Assembly (NCBI GenBank): GCA_947488625.1
Contig: CANKZR010000001.1
Coordinates: 1,178,001-1,242,000, forward strand
Length of the DNA: 64,000 nucleotides
Reading direction: 5' to 3'
Origin: an uncultured Sphingomonadaceae bacterium
GTDB lineage: Bacteria; Pseudomonadota; Alphaproteobacteria; Sphingomonadales; Sphingomonadaceae
Positions 28,491 through 37,547 of this stretch are shown piece by piece. Position 1 is the first letter of the stretch. Each line of letters begins with the position of its first letter. The notes beneath the pieces are model-generated. The model made no database searches. It was given only the letters and a program-made list of their open reading frames with translations, and was not told the DNA's origin. Position numbers and translations under genes: made by a program.

Positions 28491-29269
28491 TGCTGCTCGC
28501 CGTCGATGTCGGCAACACCAATGTTGTTTTCGCCTTGTTCGAAGGTCAGGATATACGTGCGCGTTGGCGCATTGCCACCGATGGTCGCCGCACGGGCGAT
28601 GAATACGCCACCTGGTTCCTCCAGTTGCTCGCGATCGAGGGGATCGAACGCAGCGCTGTTACCAGCATCATCTTCGGCTCGGTCGTGCCGCGTGCCGATC
28701 ACAACCTCACCGTGCTGGCCAGCAAGTATTTTGGCATCGAACCGCTGATCGCAGGCGAGGGCAAGGCGGCCTGGGGCTTCGAGATCGACGTGGAACAGCC
28801 CAACACCTTGGGCGCGGATCGCGCGCTCAACTGCATCGCTGCACACCAGTTGGTTGGCGGCGACATGATCGTGGTGGATTTCGGCACCGCCACGAAGTTC
28901 GAGGCGGTCGATTTCAATGGCGCCTACAAGGGCGGGATCATCGCGCCCGGCATCAATCTCTCGCTCGATGCGCTGGTGGGCAAGACCGCAAAGCTCCCTC
29001 GCATTGCCATAGAAGCGCCTGAAACCGGCAACGTCATTGGCAGGAATACCGAGGACCAGATGCTCATCGGGGTCTTTTGGGGGTATGTGGCGATGATGGA
29101 AGGGTTGATAGAGCGCATGAAGGCGCAGATAGGCCGTCCTGTCACCGTCGTGGCGACGGGCGGGCTTGCCATCCTGTTTGACCAGAAGACCGATATTTTC
29201 GACCGTATAGACGCCGATCTAACCATTCGCGGCCTGCAAATCCTGGCCGAGCGCGCAGGAGCGACATGA
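28490..29269 (+). CDS. coaX: Type III pantothenate kinase
   Basis: 259 residues. It phosphorylates pantothenate, the first step of coenzyme A synthesis. The phosphate-binding [12 protein letters not shown], the [11 protein letters not shown] segment, and [16 protein letters not shown] with later [15 protein letters not shown] are typical of CoaX. Full length. It is joined to birA by TGATG and to the ribonuclease gene by ATGA, so three enzyme genes ride on the nuo transcript. Confidence 0.95.
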   Translation: MLLAVDVGNTNVVFALFEGQDIRARWRIATDGRRTGDEYATWFLQLLAIEGIERSAVTSIIFGSVVPRADHNLTVLASKYFGIEPLIAGEGKAAWGFEIDVEQPNTLGADRALNCIAAHQLVGGDMIVVDFGTATKFEAVDFNGAYKGGIIAPGINLSLDALVGKTAKLPRIAIEAPETGNVIGRNTEDQMLIGVFWGYVAMMEGLIERMKAQIGRPVTVVATGGLAILFDQKTDIFDRIDADLTIRGLQILAERAGAT

Positions 29270-30915
29270 AAAAAGATTTCACCCCGCAGGAAGAATTGCT
29301 GTTTCTTGCCCTTGGCGGTTCCGGCGAGATCGGCATGAACGTCAATCTCTACGGCTGTCAGGGCAAATGGCTGATGGTGGACCTGGGGATGAGTTTCGGC
29401 TCGAACGAATATCCTGGCACCGAACTGATGTTTGCCGACCCTGAGTTCATCGAGGAACGCAGCCGCGACCTGCTGGGCATCGTGCTGACCCACGCACATG
29501 AAGATCACATCGGCGCGATTCCCTATTTTGCGGCAGACCTGGGCGTGCCACTATACGCCACGCCTTTCACGGCAGACCTGATCCGTCGCAAACTGGATGA
29601 GGCAGGGCTCACCCGCGAAATTAAGTTGAACGTGATCGAGGAAGATCACGGGCAAATCGAACTCGGCCCCTTTACAGTAACCTACATCCCGCTCGCCCAC
29701 TCCATTGCAGAGGGCAATGCCCTGCTGATCGACACGCCATACGGCCGCATATTTCACACGGGCGACTGGAAGCTGGACGACGAGCCGCAAATCGGCACGC
29801 CTGCTACCGAAGAGGAACTGTCGGAAATCGGTGACGAAGGCGTGCTGGCGATGGTGTGCGATTCCACCAACGTCTTCAATCCGGTGCCATCGGGCAGCGA
29901 GGGGGCCGTCTATCGCGGGCTGCTGGAGGAGACGCAAAAACACTCGGGAAAGCGCGTTCTGGTTTCTACGTTTGCTTCCAATGTCGCGCGCCTGAAAACA
30001 TTGGGCGCGGTTGCCGAGCATACCAATCGCCGCTTGTGTGTCGCAGGACGTTCGCTGGACAGGATGATCGAGGTCGCCAGTGCGAATGGCTATCTGGACG
30101 ATTTTCCCGATACCGTCGATTTCGATACGGCGATGGGTCTGCCACGCGGCGAGGTGATGATCATTGCCACAGGCGGCCAGGGCGAACCGCGCGCAGCGCT
30201 TTCGCGCATTGCCGACGGCAACCACCCCCTCAGCCTGGCGGAAGGCGACGTCGTGCTGTTCTCGAGCCGCGTCATCCCAGGTAACGACATTGCCATCGGC
30301 CGTGTGCAGAATCAGCTCGCAGAGCGCGGTATCGTGATGGTGACCGATCGTCAGAGCGAAATTCACGTTTCCGGTCATCCGGGAAGGCCGGAACTCGAAG
30401 CACTCTATGGGTGGCTGCGGCCCGATGTCCTCGTGCCTGTCCATGGCGAGATCCGTCACATGCAGGAACAGGCGCGGGTTGGGCGTGCGGCTGGCATAGC
30501 CCACGCGGTGTTCCAGAAAAACGGCGATATCGTTCGGCTAGCGCCCGGCAGCCCCGGAAAGATTGCGGAGGTGCACACCGGCAGACTTGTGCTGGACGGC
30601 GATATCATCGTTCCGGCGGATGGTGATGCCATCACCATGCGACGTCGCCTGTCGCGCGATGGATTGCTGATCGTGATACTCGATCAGACAGGCGGGGTGC
30701 AGATCGAGGGGATCGGCCTGCCGCTGGACGAAGACTACGACGATTTCGTGGAAGAAGCCGTGAACGATGTGCAGACGTCCCTGGGGAAGCTGAAAGGCAA
30801 GCGCGGGCAGGACCGCGAGGCGGTAGTTGAGGCAGCGCGCCTTGCCGCACGCCGAGCGGCGCAGCGATGGTCTGGCAAGAAACCGCAAACGCGCGTGATC
30901 ATTGCTGGTGAATAA
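29266..30915 (+). CDS. rnj: Ribonuclease J
   Basis: 549 residues. Ribonuclease J is a metallo-beta-lactamase/beta-CASP nuclease that trims and degrades RNA, with 5' exonuclease activity. The metal site is [15 protein letters not shown], then [12 protein letters not shown]. The beta-CASP part has [16 protein letters not shown] and [11 protein letters not shown]. The C-terminal 50 residues are basic and alanine-rich. In alphaproteobacteria this enzyme typically follows coaX and nuo. It starts in an ATGA overlap. Confidence 0.94.
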   Translation: MKKDFTPQEELLFLALGGSGEIGMNVNLYGCQGKWLMVDLGMSFGSNEYPGTELMFADPEFIEERSRDLLGIVLTHAHEDHIGAIPYFAADLGVPLYATPFTADLIRRKLDEAGLTREIKLNVIEEDHGQIELGPFTVTYIPLAHSIAEGNALLIDTPYGRIFHTGDWKLDDEPQIGTPATEEELSEIGDEGVLAMVCDSTNVFNPVPSGSEGAVYRGLLEETQKHSGKRVLVSTFASNVARLKTLGAVAEHTNRRLCVAGRSLDRMIEVASANGYLDDFPDTVDFDTAMGLPRGEVMIIATGGQGEPRAALSRIADGNHPLSLAEGDVVLFSSRVIPGNDIAIGRVQNQLAERGIVMVTDRQSEIHVSGHPGRPELEALYGWLRPDVLVPVHGEIRHMQEQARVGRAAGIAHAVFQKNGDIVRLAPGSPGKIAEVHTGRLVLDGDIIVPADGDAITMRRRLSRDGLLIVILDQTGGVQIEGIGLPLDEDYDDFVEEAVNDVQTSLGKLKGKRGQDREAVVEAARLAARRAAQRWSGKKPQTRVIIAGE

Positions 30916-30941
30916 GGGCCGGAAACAGGAAAGCTGACGTC

Positions 30942-31217
30942 ATGCAGATAACGTCGATTGTTGCGATCTACGCCCTCTTCTGGGTGATGTGCGCATTCCT
31001 GCTGCTGCCTTTTGGCGTGAAAACGCATGACGAAGCGGGCGTCGAGAAGGTGCCCGGCCAGGCCGAAAGCGCGCCTGTCCATTTTCGCCCTGGCAGGCTC
31101 AGCTTCAAGGCCACGCTGTTGGCAGCGGTACTTACAGCCTTGTTCGTGGCAAATTACACACAGCAATGGATCACGGTCGAGGACATCGACCTGCTTGGCC
31201 AGATGGGCCCCGACTAG
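30942..31217 (+). CDS. DUF1467 family membrane protein
   Basis: 91 residues with two helices: SIVAIYALFWVMCAFLLLPF and LLAAVLTALFVANYT. Between them is the family hallmark FGVKTHDEAG. DUF1467 proteins are small alphaproteobacterial membrane proteins of unknown role, often at the end of this gene string. AGGAAAG precedes the ATG. It converges with the large coiled-coil gene, with 4 bp between stops. Confidence 0.85.
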   Translation: MQITSIVAIYALFWVMCAFLLLPFGVKTHDEAGVEKVPGQAESAPVHFRPGRLSFKATLLAAVLTALFVANYTQQWITVEDIDLLGQMGPD

Positions 31218-31221
31218 CGAT

Positions 31222-33795
31222 CTAGTCGCGCAGCCTGTCTATGGCCTGCGCAAGCGCAACGTAGAGTTTGCCCATATCGCTCGAAAGCAGTGTTACCGCC
31301 ATGGCATGACCATCACGCGTTGCCAGAATGCTGCGCAGCATCGCTTCGAAATCATGAATGTAGCGGTTTACTGTTTCACGGAATTCCGCATCTTCCGAAT
31401 ACACCGCGCTGATCTGGCGCGCCTCGTGCTTGTCGAGGAGGCGAACGGCCCGCCGCGTGAAAATCCCCCGATCGCCGCGCAGGTAGTGCGCCCACTGGGT
31501 GTCACCGATATCGTTGTCAAAGGCCTTCGCAATATCGATGGAGCTTGAATTAAGGGCCTCGGTGATAAGCGCCATGCGTCGCGCGAAGTCGGTATCGACA
31601 TGCTCCTCGGCCCTTTCACGGGCGTATTGCACGCGTTGCTCGAGATTGGCTGCCAGTTCGTCGATGCCCGAAAGTTGCTCGCGAAGCAGTTGTGCGGTTT
31701 CCCGCCCGGCTTCGTCTGCACGGGAGGTGGCCTGTTCCAGTTCGCCGATCGTCTCGCTTGCATGGCGACGCATGGCCTCGGCCAGCTGGTTCCTGCTCGC
31801 TTCGGCGACCTGTTGCGCCAAGGCGGTCACGGCCTCCGTCTGCTCGCCTCGCAAATTCTCCAGCACGGACGCGGATGCAGCACCGAGCATTTCGATCGCT
31901 TCGCGCAATTCCCGAGAGGTGCGCTCTGCGACCTTTTCCGTTTCGGTGGATACGACGGCCAGTCGGGTTTCCAGCGCGGATAGTTGATCGAGTGAAGCGT
32001 CGCCGGACGTGCGGGTCCTGTCCAGTTGTCCCGCCAGGTTGCTGCCCCGTGCTTCGGCCTCCTTGATCAATTCGTGAAGCTCTCTTGCTGTCGACCCGAA
32101 CGAGGCAAGCCGCGTCTCGGCGGTGGTCATCGCATCGGACAATGCTCCATCGGTATGGTCGGCGCTGGACCGGATGATTTCGAGCATGCGCACGCTGTCA
32201 TCTGTCAGGCGGCCCAGGAAGTTGCTGCTTTCGTCCAGCACTGCGCGGTTATTCTCAAGGCGTTCGGAAAGGGTTGCAGCCGCCTCTGCCACCTTTTCTC
32301 CGGTATCGTCGGCCTGAGCGCCAAGTTTGGAGATGTTATCGTCGAGGACTGTGAGACGTTTGGCCAAGGCTTCTCCGCGTTCGGCAAGGCCGGCGACATG
32401 GGCAAGGTGTTCTTCCTGCCGTTCGCTGACGCGCTGGTCGAACTCGGCAATACGCCGCTCGAGTGCGGCTAGAGCTTCGTTCTGGTTGTCCTCATTGGCC
32501 TGACGCCGTTTGGCAAAGTCATCTTCGAAAGCGGCCATGCTATCCGACAGGCGCCGGTCTACCTTGGAGGCTTCGTCATTCAGCGCCACAAGCCGCATTC
32601 GCGCGTTGGTCATCGCCGATTCGTCCAGCTTGACCACGCCGTCGAGGACTTCCTTCATGCGGTCTTCCAGCGCAGTGATCGCGCTACTCCATCGCTTGGC
32701 AGCTTCCGCATGGCCGCCATCCATGGAGTCGACGAGCTTTTCACCTTCCACCCGCAGGGCGACAAGCCGTTCCCGCATGGCGGTTGCCGCCTCGGTCTCG
32801 CGTTCGTGAATGGCATCGGCATCATCGCGCAACTGGCGGGCCAAGGCCTCGGAACGGGACGCGATGGTATCGAAGACACGTTCCTGCGACAGGTCGAGCT
32901 CGCGACGGAATTCGTCACTGCTGGCACGCAGCCGGTCGAATCGTTGACCTGCCAGATCACCAAGGGCGACAATTTGCTCCTCGAATGCGGCAATTGTCGA
33001 ATCCACCTTGTCGCCGATCTGCGTGACGTGGGCTTCGCCTATCTCGCCAAAGCCGTTGAGCCTTTCGAATGCAGATACAAGAGCATCCACCCGGTCCTGC
33101 GCTGTCTGGCCTGCGCCGCCGAGCTGATTATTCAGGTCGCGCGCGGAATTGGTGAGGACAGGCAACTGGTCCCGCAGCCTCTCCATGTTCCCGACAGCGG
33201 TTTCGCTCACATGACCGATACTTTCGACCTGCGTGGAATTGTCGCGCACAAGATCCTGCAACCGGTCTGCATTCGTGGAAATGCGTTCGACGGCAATGCG
33301 CCCGAGGGTTTCCAAGTCTCGTGATTGCGATTCGATGAAGTCGCGAGCAAGCGCAAGTTCGCGGTTCACAACCTGTAATCGGCTTTCCAGTTGAGAAGAC
33401 TCGTATGCCAGGGCACGAGCGGCATCGGTGAAGCGATTGGCTTCGCGGCGGCTGTTGCGCATGGCAAGCATGTAAACGCCGATCAGCAGTACCAGCGGCA
33501 CCGACCATTGCACGATCCAGTCGATCCACCGGTCGGGAGCCGCTCCGGCCAGCATCTGCTCATGATGAACCCAGGCGAAGAACCCTGTCCAGCCAAGGGC
33601 TGCAGATGCCGTTAGAGCGGGGGCGACCCACGTGCCGCGTGGCTTTGCTGGCTCTTCCTCCCAAAGCCGGTCGTCGTAGACCTCTTCCTCGGAAGTTTCG
33701 TAAATATCATGCTCTTCACCATCGAAGTCGGTTTCGGCGACGTTTTCGGTGGGCATATCGTCCTGCGAAGGGACCAGGTTTTTCCAGCGGCTCAT
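31222..33795 (-). CDS. Large membrane-anchored coiled-coil protein
   Basis: 857 residues. Residues 1-50 are very acidic. Two membrane helices follow (ALTASAALGWTGFFAWVHHE and IVQWSVPLVLLIGVYMLAM, near 55-115). About 650 residues of nearly continuous helical coiled coil come next. A more globular end of about 120 residues starts near DTDFARRMALITEALNSSSI and closes with SDMGKLYVALAQAIDRLRD. No enzymatic motif, P-loop or HAMP/MCP signalling segment is visible. This layout fits a scaffold or a polarity/envelope protein of the kind alphaproteobacteria use, but that is inference. The upstream region has a long dyad (33821-33851). Confidence 0.8.
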   Translation of the reverse strand: MSRWKNLVPSQDDMPTENVAETDFDGEEHDIYETSEEEVYDDRLWEEEPAKPRGTWVAPALTASAALGWTGFFAWVHHEQMLAGAAPDRWIDWIVQWSVPLVLLIGVYMLAMRNSRREANRFTDAARALAYESSQLESRLQVVNRELALARDFIESQSRDLETLGRIAVERISTNADRLQDLVRDNSTQVESIGHVSETAVGNMERLRDQLPVLTNSARDLNNQLGGAGQTAQDRVDALVSAFERLNGFGEIGEAHVTQIGDKVDSTIAAFEEQIVALGDLAGQRFDRLRASSDEFRRELDLSQERVFDTIASRSEALARQLRDDADAIHERETEAATAMRERLVALRVEGEKLVDSMDGGHAEAAKRWSSAITALEDRMKEVLDGVVKLDESAMTNARMRLVALNDEASKVDRRLSDSMAAFEDDFAKRRQANEDNQNEALAALERRIAEFDQRVSERQEEHLAHVAGLAERGEALAKRLTVLDDNISKLGAQADDTGEKVAEAAATLSERLENNRAVLDESSNFLGRLTDDSVRMLEIIRSSADHTDGALSDAMTTAETRLASFGSTARELHELIKEAEARGSNLAGQLDRTRTSGDASLDQLSALETRLAVVSTETEKVAERTSRELREAIEMLGAASASVLENLRGEQTEAVTALAQQVAEASRNQLAEAMRRHASETIGELEQATSRADEAGRETAQLLREQLSGIDELAANLEQRVQYARERAEEHVDTDFARRMALITEALNSSSIDIAKAFDNDIGDTQWAHYLRGDRGIFTRRAVRLLDKHEARQISAVYSEDAEFRETVNRYIHDFEAMLRSILATRDGHAMAVTLLSSDMGKLYVALAQAIDRLRD

Positions 33796-33952
33796 GATTC
33801 TTTCTTAACACATGGTAAAGGGGTTGAAACCATGCCAAATGGTTAAAACCCACTGTGTAGCCGACGCTTAGACAGTTTCGGTCGCGGCATGGCTTGGCAG
33901 CGCGTGCCCGTAGTCCTAGCTACGCGGAGATGCTTCCCTCGGAACAGATAAC
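33796..33952. promoter_or_regulatory. Divergent regulatory region with long dyad and CtrA-like boxes
   Basis: This 157-bp spacer separates two divergent genes. It holds an imperfect inverted repeat, GGGTTGAAACCAT at 33821-33833 and ATGGTTAAAACCC at 33839-33851, with two mismatched positions. ACACA/TGTGT at its outer flanks extends the symmetry. TTAA-N7-TAAA at 33805-33819 differs by one base from the CtrA consensus TTAA-N7-TTAA. ATGGTTAA at 33839-33846 is the reverse of the half-site TTAACCAT. Function is inferred from motif only. Confidence 0.4.
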
Positions 33953-35104
33953 ATGCGCGCGGCTTTAATCGCACTTCCACAGGCGGGGGAGGGTGATTTG
34001 CCCACCATTGCCGGCAAGTCGATTGCCCATCGGCAATTGCTTTTCGCTCGCGAAGTGGGTTGCGACAGCGTGATCGCTCATGGCAGCGGCGCAACGCCCG
34101 ATGGTATCGGGCTGCGGCATGCCGCGGAGAAGCTCGGCCTGAGGTATCAGGTCATCACCAACAGCCATGCCTTGCCTGGCATCATTGGCGACGATGAAAG
34201 CCTCCTGGTCCTGCAGCCCGGCCTGCTCCCCGAATCCCGCACCGCGCTCGACCTGCTGCGTGCTGAAGGGGACCGGGTTCTGGTGGTCTCCGCCGGTCCG
34301 GGATCGAGCGCCGGTTTCGAGCGGATCGATCTTGACCGCGCGTGGGCAGGTGCCTTTTCGATACCGGGGCAATGGCTTGGCAAGCTCGCCAGCCTGCCGG
34401 AAGATGTTGCACCGCACGGGGCTCTGCTGCGCATTGCCTTGCAGCAGCGCCTTCCCGAAGCGCGGCTCGCAGACGGAATGCTGGATGACGGCAGGTGGAC
34501 CATCATCGATACCGAAGAGACAGCGCGTGCGCGAACGCTCGACTGGCAAAACAGCCACCTTGGAAAGACCAATCCCGGTGCTATCTCGCGCTGGTTGGGC
34601 AAGACAGCGATCGCAAGCTTGGGATCGCGTGCGCTCGACACACCATATGCACGCCCTGCCTTATTGGCTTTATTCGCGTTTCTGCTGGCCGGATCGATTG
34701 TGGCGGGCCTCTTCGAACGCCCCGTGCTCGGCTTTGTTCTCGTCGCCTTGAGTGTATCGGTATGGGAATCTTTCCTCGCCCTATCACGGCTGGTGGTCGC
34801 ACCATTCGGGCGGATCGGGCGACTGCCCGTCCTTCGCTTCCTGATAGATGCAGCGTTGTTGGCATTGGGGGTCATGGCAATCGACAGCCTGTTTCACCGC
34901 AGTATCTTTCCGCCGTTCGTGCTTGTCGGGGGACTTTTGCTCCTGGATCGATGCAGCCTGCCGAACTGGTTGGAACCGTTGCGCGACCGGATGTTCATCG
35001 CCGTTTCGATTGCCGCGCTCGCCTTGTTCACCACTCCCGAAATGGCGATCATGTTGACCGGCCTGCTAATGATTGCCGCAAATATCCTCGCATCGCGCAG
35101 ATAA
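33953..35104 (+). CDS. Membrane protein with nucleotidyltransferase-like N-terminal domain
   Basis: 383 residues. Residues 1-210 are soluble and look like an alpha/beta domain of the NTP-transferase kind: start MRAALIALPQAGEGDLPTIA, then KSIAHRQLLFAREVGCDSVI, then ESLLVLQPGLLPESRTALDL. The canonical GxGTRxxxLT signature is missing, so activity is doubtful. Residues 225-383 hold about six hydrophobic helices (PALLALFAFLLAGSIVAGLF onward). It may be a degenerate relative of sugar- or alcohol-phosphate enzymes fused to a membrane part. Function not recognised. The next gene follows 23 bp later. Confidence 0.65.
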   Translation: MRAALIALPQAGEGDLPTIAGKSIAHRQLLFAREVGCDSVIAHGSGATPDGIGLRHAAEKLGLRYQVITNSHALPGIIGDDESLLVLQPGLLPESRTALDLLRAEGDRVLVVSAGPGSSAGFERIDLDRAWAGAFSIPGQWLGKLASLPEDVAPHGALLRIALQQRLPEARLADGMLDDGRWTIIDTEETARARTLDWQNSHLGKTNPGAISRWLGKTAIASLGSRALDTPYARPALLALFAFLLAGSIVAGLFERPVLGFVLVALSVSVWESFLALSRLVVAPFGRIGRLPVLRFLIDAALLALGVMAIDSLFHRSIFPPFVLVGGLLLLDRCSLPNWLEPLRDRMFIAVSIAALALFTTPEMAIMLTGLLMIAANILASRR

Positions 35105-35127
35105 CGCGCGCTTAACCAAGGTGCGTT

Positions 35128-36099
35128 ATGGGCAAGGGCATGAACAACACGAACGATGCCGGGCAATCAGCCGAATCTGTTGAGGACATGCTGCGGGGCG
35201 AGCTCGCGCAGGGTGATGTCATCCTGTCGACTGCGCGGCCTATCTTGCGTCATCTGCTTGCCAATGATGACCACGCGCTGTTCAGCGACGAGGTGATTGC
35301 GAAGATCCGTGGCATGATGACGCATCTGGCACGCCAGTTGCTGTTCGAACTCGCGAAAGAGCTGGAGAAAGAGGACCGCGGTCCGTTCGTGGAACAGCGC
35401 CAGGATGCGCTCGCCACGATGTTGCTCGATGATACGGCGTTTCTTGGCCATGCGCATGCCCTTTCGATCGAAGCGCAACTTGCCGAACGGCTGCAATCGC
35501 GCAGCGGGATCGATCCCGTGCTTTCACCTCTCCTGCAAGAACTCGCAGCCTCCAATGACGAGGCGCAGGCAGCCGCGGCAATGCGCGTGGTGGCGTCGCA
35601 GGCACGGTTCATGCAGCACCAGCGGCGGATGGAATTGCCGCTGTCCGAATTGCCTGCCGAACTCTTCCATGCCGCCACCAACGCTCTTAAAACAAGCCAG
35701 ACCGATTACCCTCGAGAAGCGGAAGCCGTGCGCGACCGGCTGCGCCATGAATTCGACGAGAGCGACCGCCGCGTGGGCCAGATGACGAGACTGGTGATGT
35801 CGATGGCCGGCAATGCCAAGCGTGCCCTGGCTGTAGACCATGCAGGATTGTCGTTGTTCTCGACTGCGCTTTGCATGGCGGCCGAGCAGGAGCGCGATGT
35901 GGCAGTTCTTGCCTTGGGCGAGAACCAGTGCGCCCGTCTCGCGCTATCGCTGCGCGCAGCGGGTTTGGGTCAAAGCGCCGTGGAAGAGCAATTTCTCTAC
36001 CTGCATCCGGAAATCACTCTGCCGGAGGGTTTTGATGCCCTGCGAGCGGATCGCGCAGCAGCACTGCTCAATTCTGCCGCGACCGGCACGGCGCATTGA
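35128..36099 (+). CDS. Conserved-looking helical protein of unknown function
   Basis: 323 residues, soluble, mostly helical, with no signal peptide or membrane segment. Typical stretches are ARPILRHLLANDDHALFSDE, MTHLARQLLFELAKELEKED and VVASQARFMQHQRRMELPLS. Glutamate- and alanine-rich helices in pairs suggest a repeat-like helical array. I recognise no domain. The ATG at 35128 has AGGTG 8 bases upstream; ATG at 35140 is an alternative. It ends 4 bp before the histidine-kinase-like gene, so the two products probably work together. A binding partner or input module for that protein is a guess from position. Confidence 0.65.
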   Translation: MGKGMNNTNDAGQSAESVEDMLRGELAQGDVILSTARPILRHLLANDDHALFSDEVIAKIRGMMTHLARQLLFELAKELEKEDRGPFVEQRQDALATMLLDDTAFLGHAHALSIEAQLAERLQSRSGIDPVLSPLLQELAASNDEAQAAAAMRVVASQARFMQHQRRMELPLSELPAELFHAATNALKTSQTDYPREAEAVRDRLRHEFDESDRRVGQMTRLVMSMAGNAKRALAVDHAGLSLFSTALCMAAEQERDVAVLALGENQCARLALSLRAAGLGQSAVEEQFLYLHPEITLPEGFDALRADRAAALLNSAATGTAH

Positions 36100-36103
36100 G
36101 GCA

Positions 36104-37483
36104 ATGGCCTCTTCAACTTCCATAGTTGCGCGCGGGCGTACGGATGCGCAGGATCGCCTTGTCGAGGCGGATGAACCGCTGGCAGGCTTTCATCTGCGCG
36201 CCGGGGGCGAACTTCCCGGCCCGCTCGTCACACCAGCATTCATCGAGCTGGTGCGCAAGGCGCGCGTCTATGGCTTGCGCCTCGCCCGAGTAATCCATGC
36301 ACAGGACGAAAGCGAACAGGTCACAGCGTGGGTGGAAGTGGAACCAGCAGGCGAGGGCGCTTCCATTTCCATCGCCGATTGGCAGGCGGAGCCGCTGAAA
36401 TCCGTTTCCGAGAATGACGCATCGCGCGACAAACTGGCTCTGGTTCGGCAGATCGCCGGATTGCGCGCTAGGCTGGGTGCTTCGCAGGAACTGCTTGCCG
36501 TGGACTGCGATGCCGAGGATCTCACCGAACTTGCAATGAAAATGCGCGCCGGGATCGGAGAGACATGGACCGATTTCATCGCGCCTGCCGGAAATGCGCA
36601 TCGCAAGCCAATGCACTGGCGTTTGCTCGATGGGGCCTCGGTCGATGTTCCGGGATCGAAGCGACGCTGGAACGTCAGCCTTGTCCCTCTGGGCAAGCCA
36701 CAACCGGGAAGCACCGGTTTTGAGCTTTATCTTTCGCCCCAGCAAGCGGACCCGTATCCCGTGTCCAAGGTCGGCCGCGAGGCAGAACGGACCAGTGGCA
36801 TAGGCCGCGACATAGCGCCCGTCTTGCGCCAACCCGTCAGCCGGATCATTGCCAATGCGGAAACGATCCGGACCCAGCTTTCCGGCCCGTTGGCCGAGGA
36901 GTACAGCAATTACGCTGCCGACATCGCAACGGCCGGCGAACACCTGCTTGCGTTGATCGACGATCTTACCACGCTAGAGCTTGTGGAAGACGACGAGTTC
37001 GAAACTGCACCTGACAAGATTGACCTGGCTGATGTCGCTCGCCGCGCTGTCGGTATCCTTGGGGTTCGCGCCGGGGAGCGGGGCATCACGCTCGATGCAC
37101 CGAAGTCGGCAGACAGCGTCCCTGCGATTGGCGAGTTTCGCCGCGTGTTACAGGTTCTGCTCAATCTTGTTGGCAATGCCATCCGGCATTCACCAGAGGG
37201 CGGACAGGTATGGATCCGTACAGAGCACAGCGGCGAGCGCGCGCGCATAACCGTGGCCGATCAGGGCGAAGGTCTGGACGAAGAACAGCAGTCGAAAGTG
37301 TTCGCCAAGTTCGAACGGCTCGGTCGAAGTGGCGATGGTGGCTCGGGCCTGGGCCTGTACATTTCGCGCCGACTGGCCGAAGCGATGGACGGTACGCTTA
37401 CCGTCGAAAGCAGCAAGGGACAGGGCGCGCGGTTCACGCTGGAACTTCCCAGCTTCAGGGAACGTCGCAAAGAGCCGCGCTGA
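36104..37483 (+). CDS. Histidine-kinase-like protein lacking the H-box histidine
   Basis: 459 residues, no membrane segment. Residues 1-230 are a sensory part, perhaps PAS-like (ETWTDFIAPAGNAHRKPMHW). Residues 231-290 align with a dimerisation domain, but where SHELRTPL is expected the protein has 238-APVLRQPV-245, so Pro239 replaces the phospho-acceptor histidine. The ATP-binding domain is intact: N box LLNLVGNAIRH (352-362), G1 DQGEGLDEEQ (386-395), F box KVFAKFERLG, G2 GGSGLGLYI. It should bind ATP without ordinary autophosphorylation, as seen for the atypical Caulobacter DivL, which has Tyr there. A bidirectional terminator follows. Confidence 0.82.
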   Translation: MASSTSIVARGRTDAQDRLVEADEPLAGFHLRAGGELPGPLVTPAFIELVRKARVYGLRLARVIHAQDESEQVTAWVEVEPAGEGASISIADWQAEPLKSVSENDASRDKLALVRQIAGLRARLGASQELLAVDCDAEDLTELAMKMRAGIGETWTDFIAPAGNAHRKPMHWRLLDGASVDVPGSKRRWNVSLVPLGKPQPGSTGFELYLSPQQADPYPVSKVGREAERTSGIGRDIAPVLRQPVSRIIANAETIRTQLSGPLAEEYSNYAADIATAGEHLLALIDDLTTLELVEDDEFETAPDKIDLADVARRAVGILGVRAGERGITLDAPKSADSVPAIGEFRRVLQVLLNLVGNAIRHSPEGGQVWIRTEHSGERARITVADQGEGLDEEQQSKVFAKFERLGRSGDGGSGLGLYISRRLAEAMDGTLTVESSKGQGARFTLELPSFRERRKEPR

Positions 37484-37498
37484 TCACGACCAGATACG

Positions 37499-37528
37499 AA
37501 AACGCCCGGCCGTGAGACCGGGCGTTTT
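37499..37528. terminator. Bidirectional intrinsic terminator
   Basis: AACGCCCGG (37501-37509) pairs perfectly with CCGGGCGTT (37518-37526) around an eight-base loop, with A-run on the left and T-run on the right. It separates the converging kinase-like gene and gltA and can serve both. Confidence 0.85.
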
Positions 37529-37547
37529 CTTGTATCCGCCAATTACT

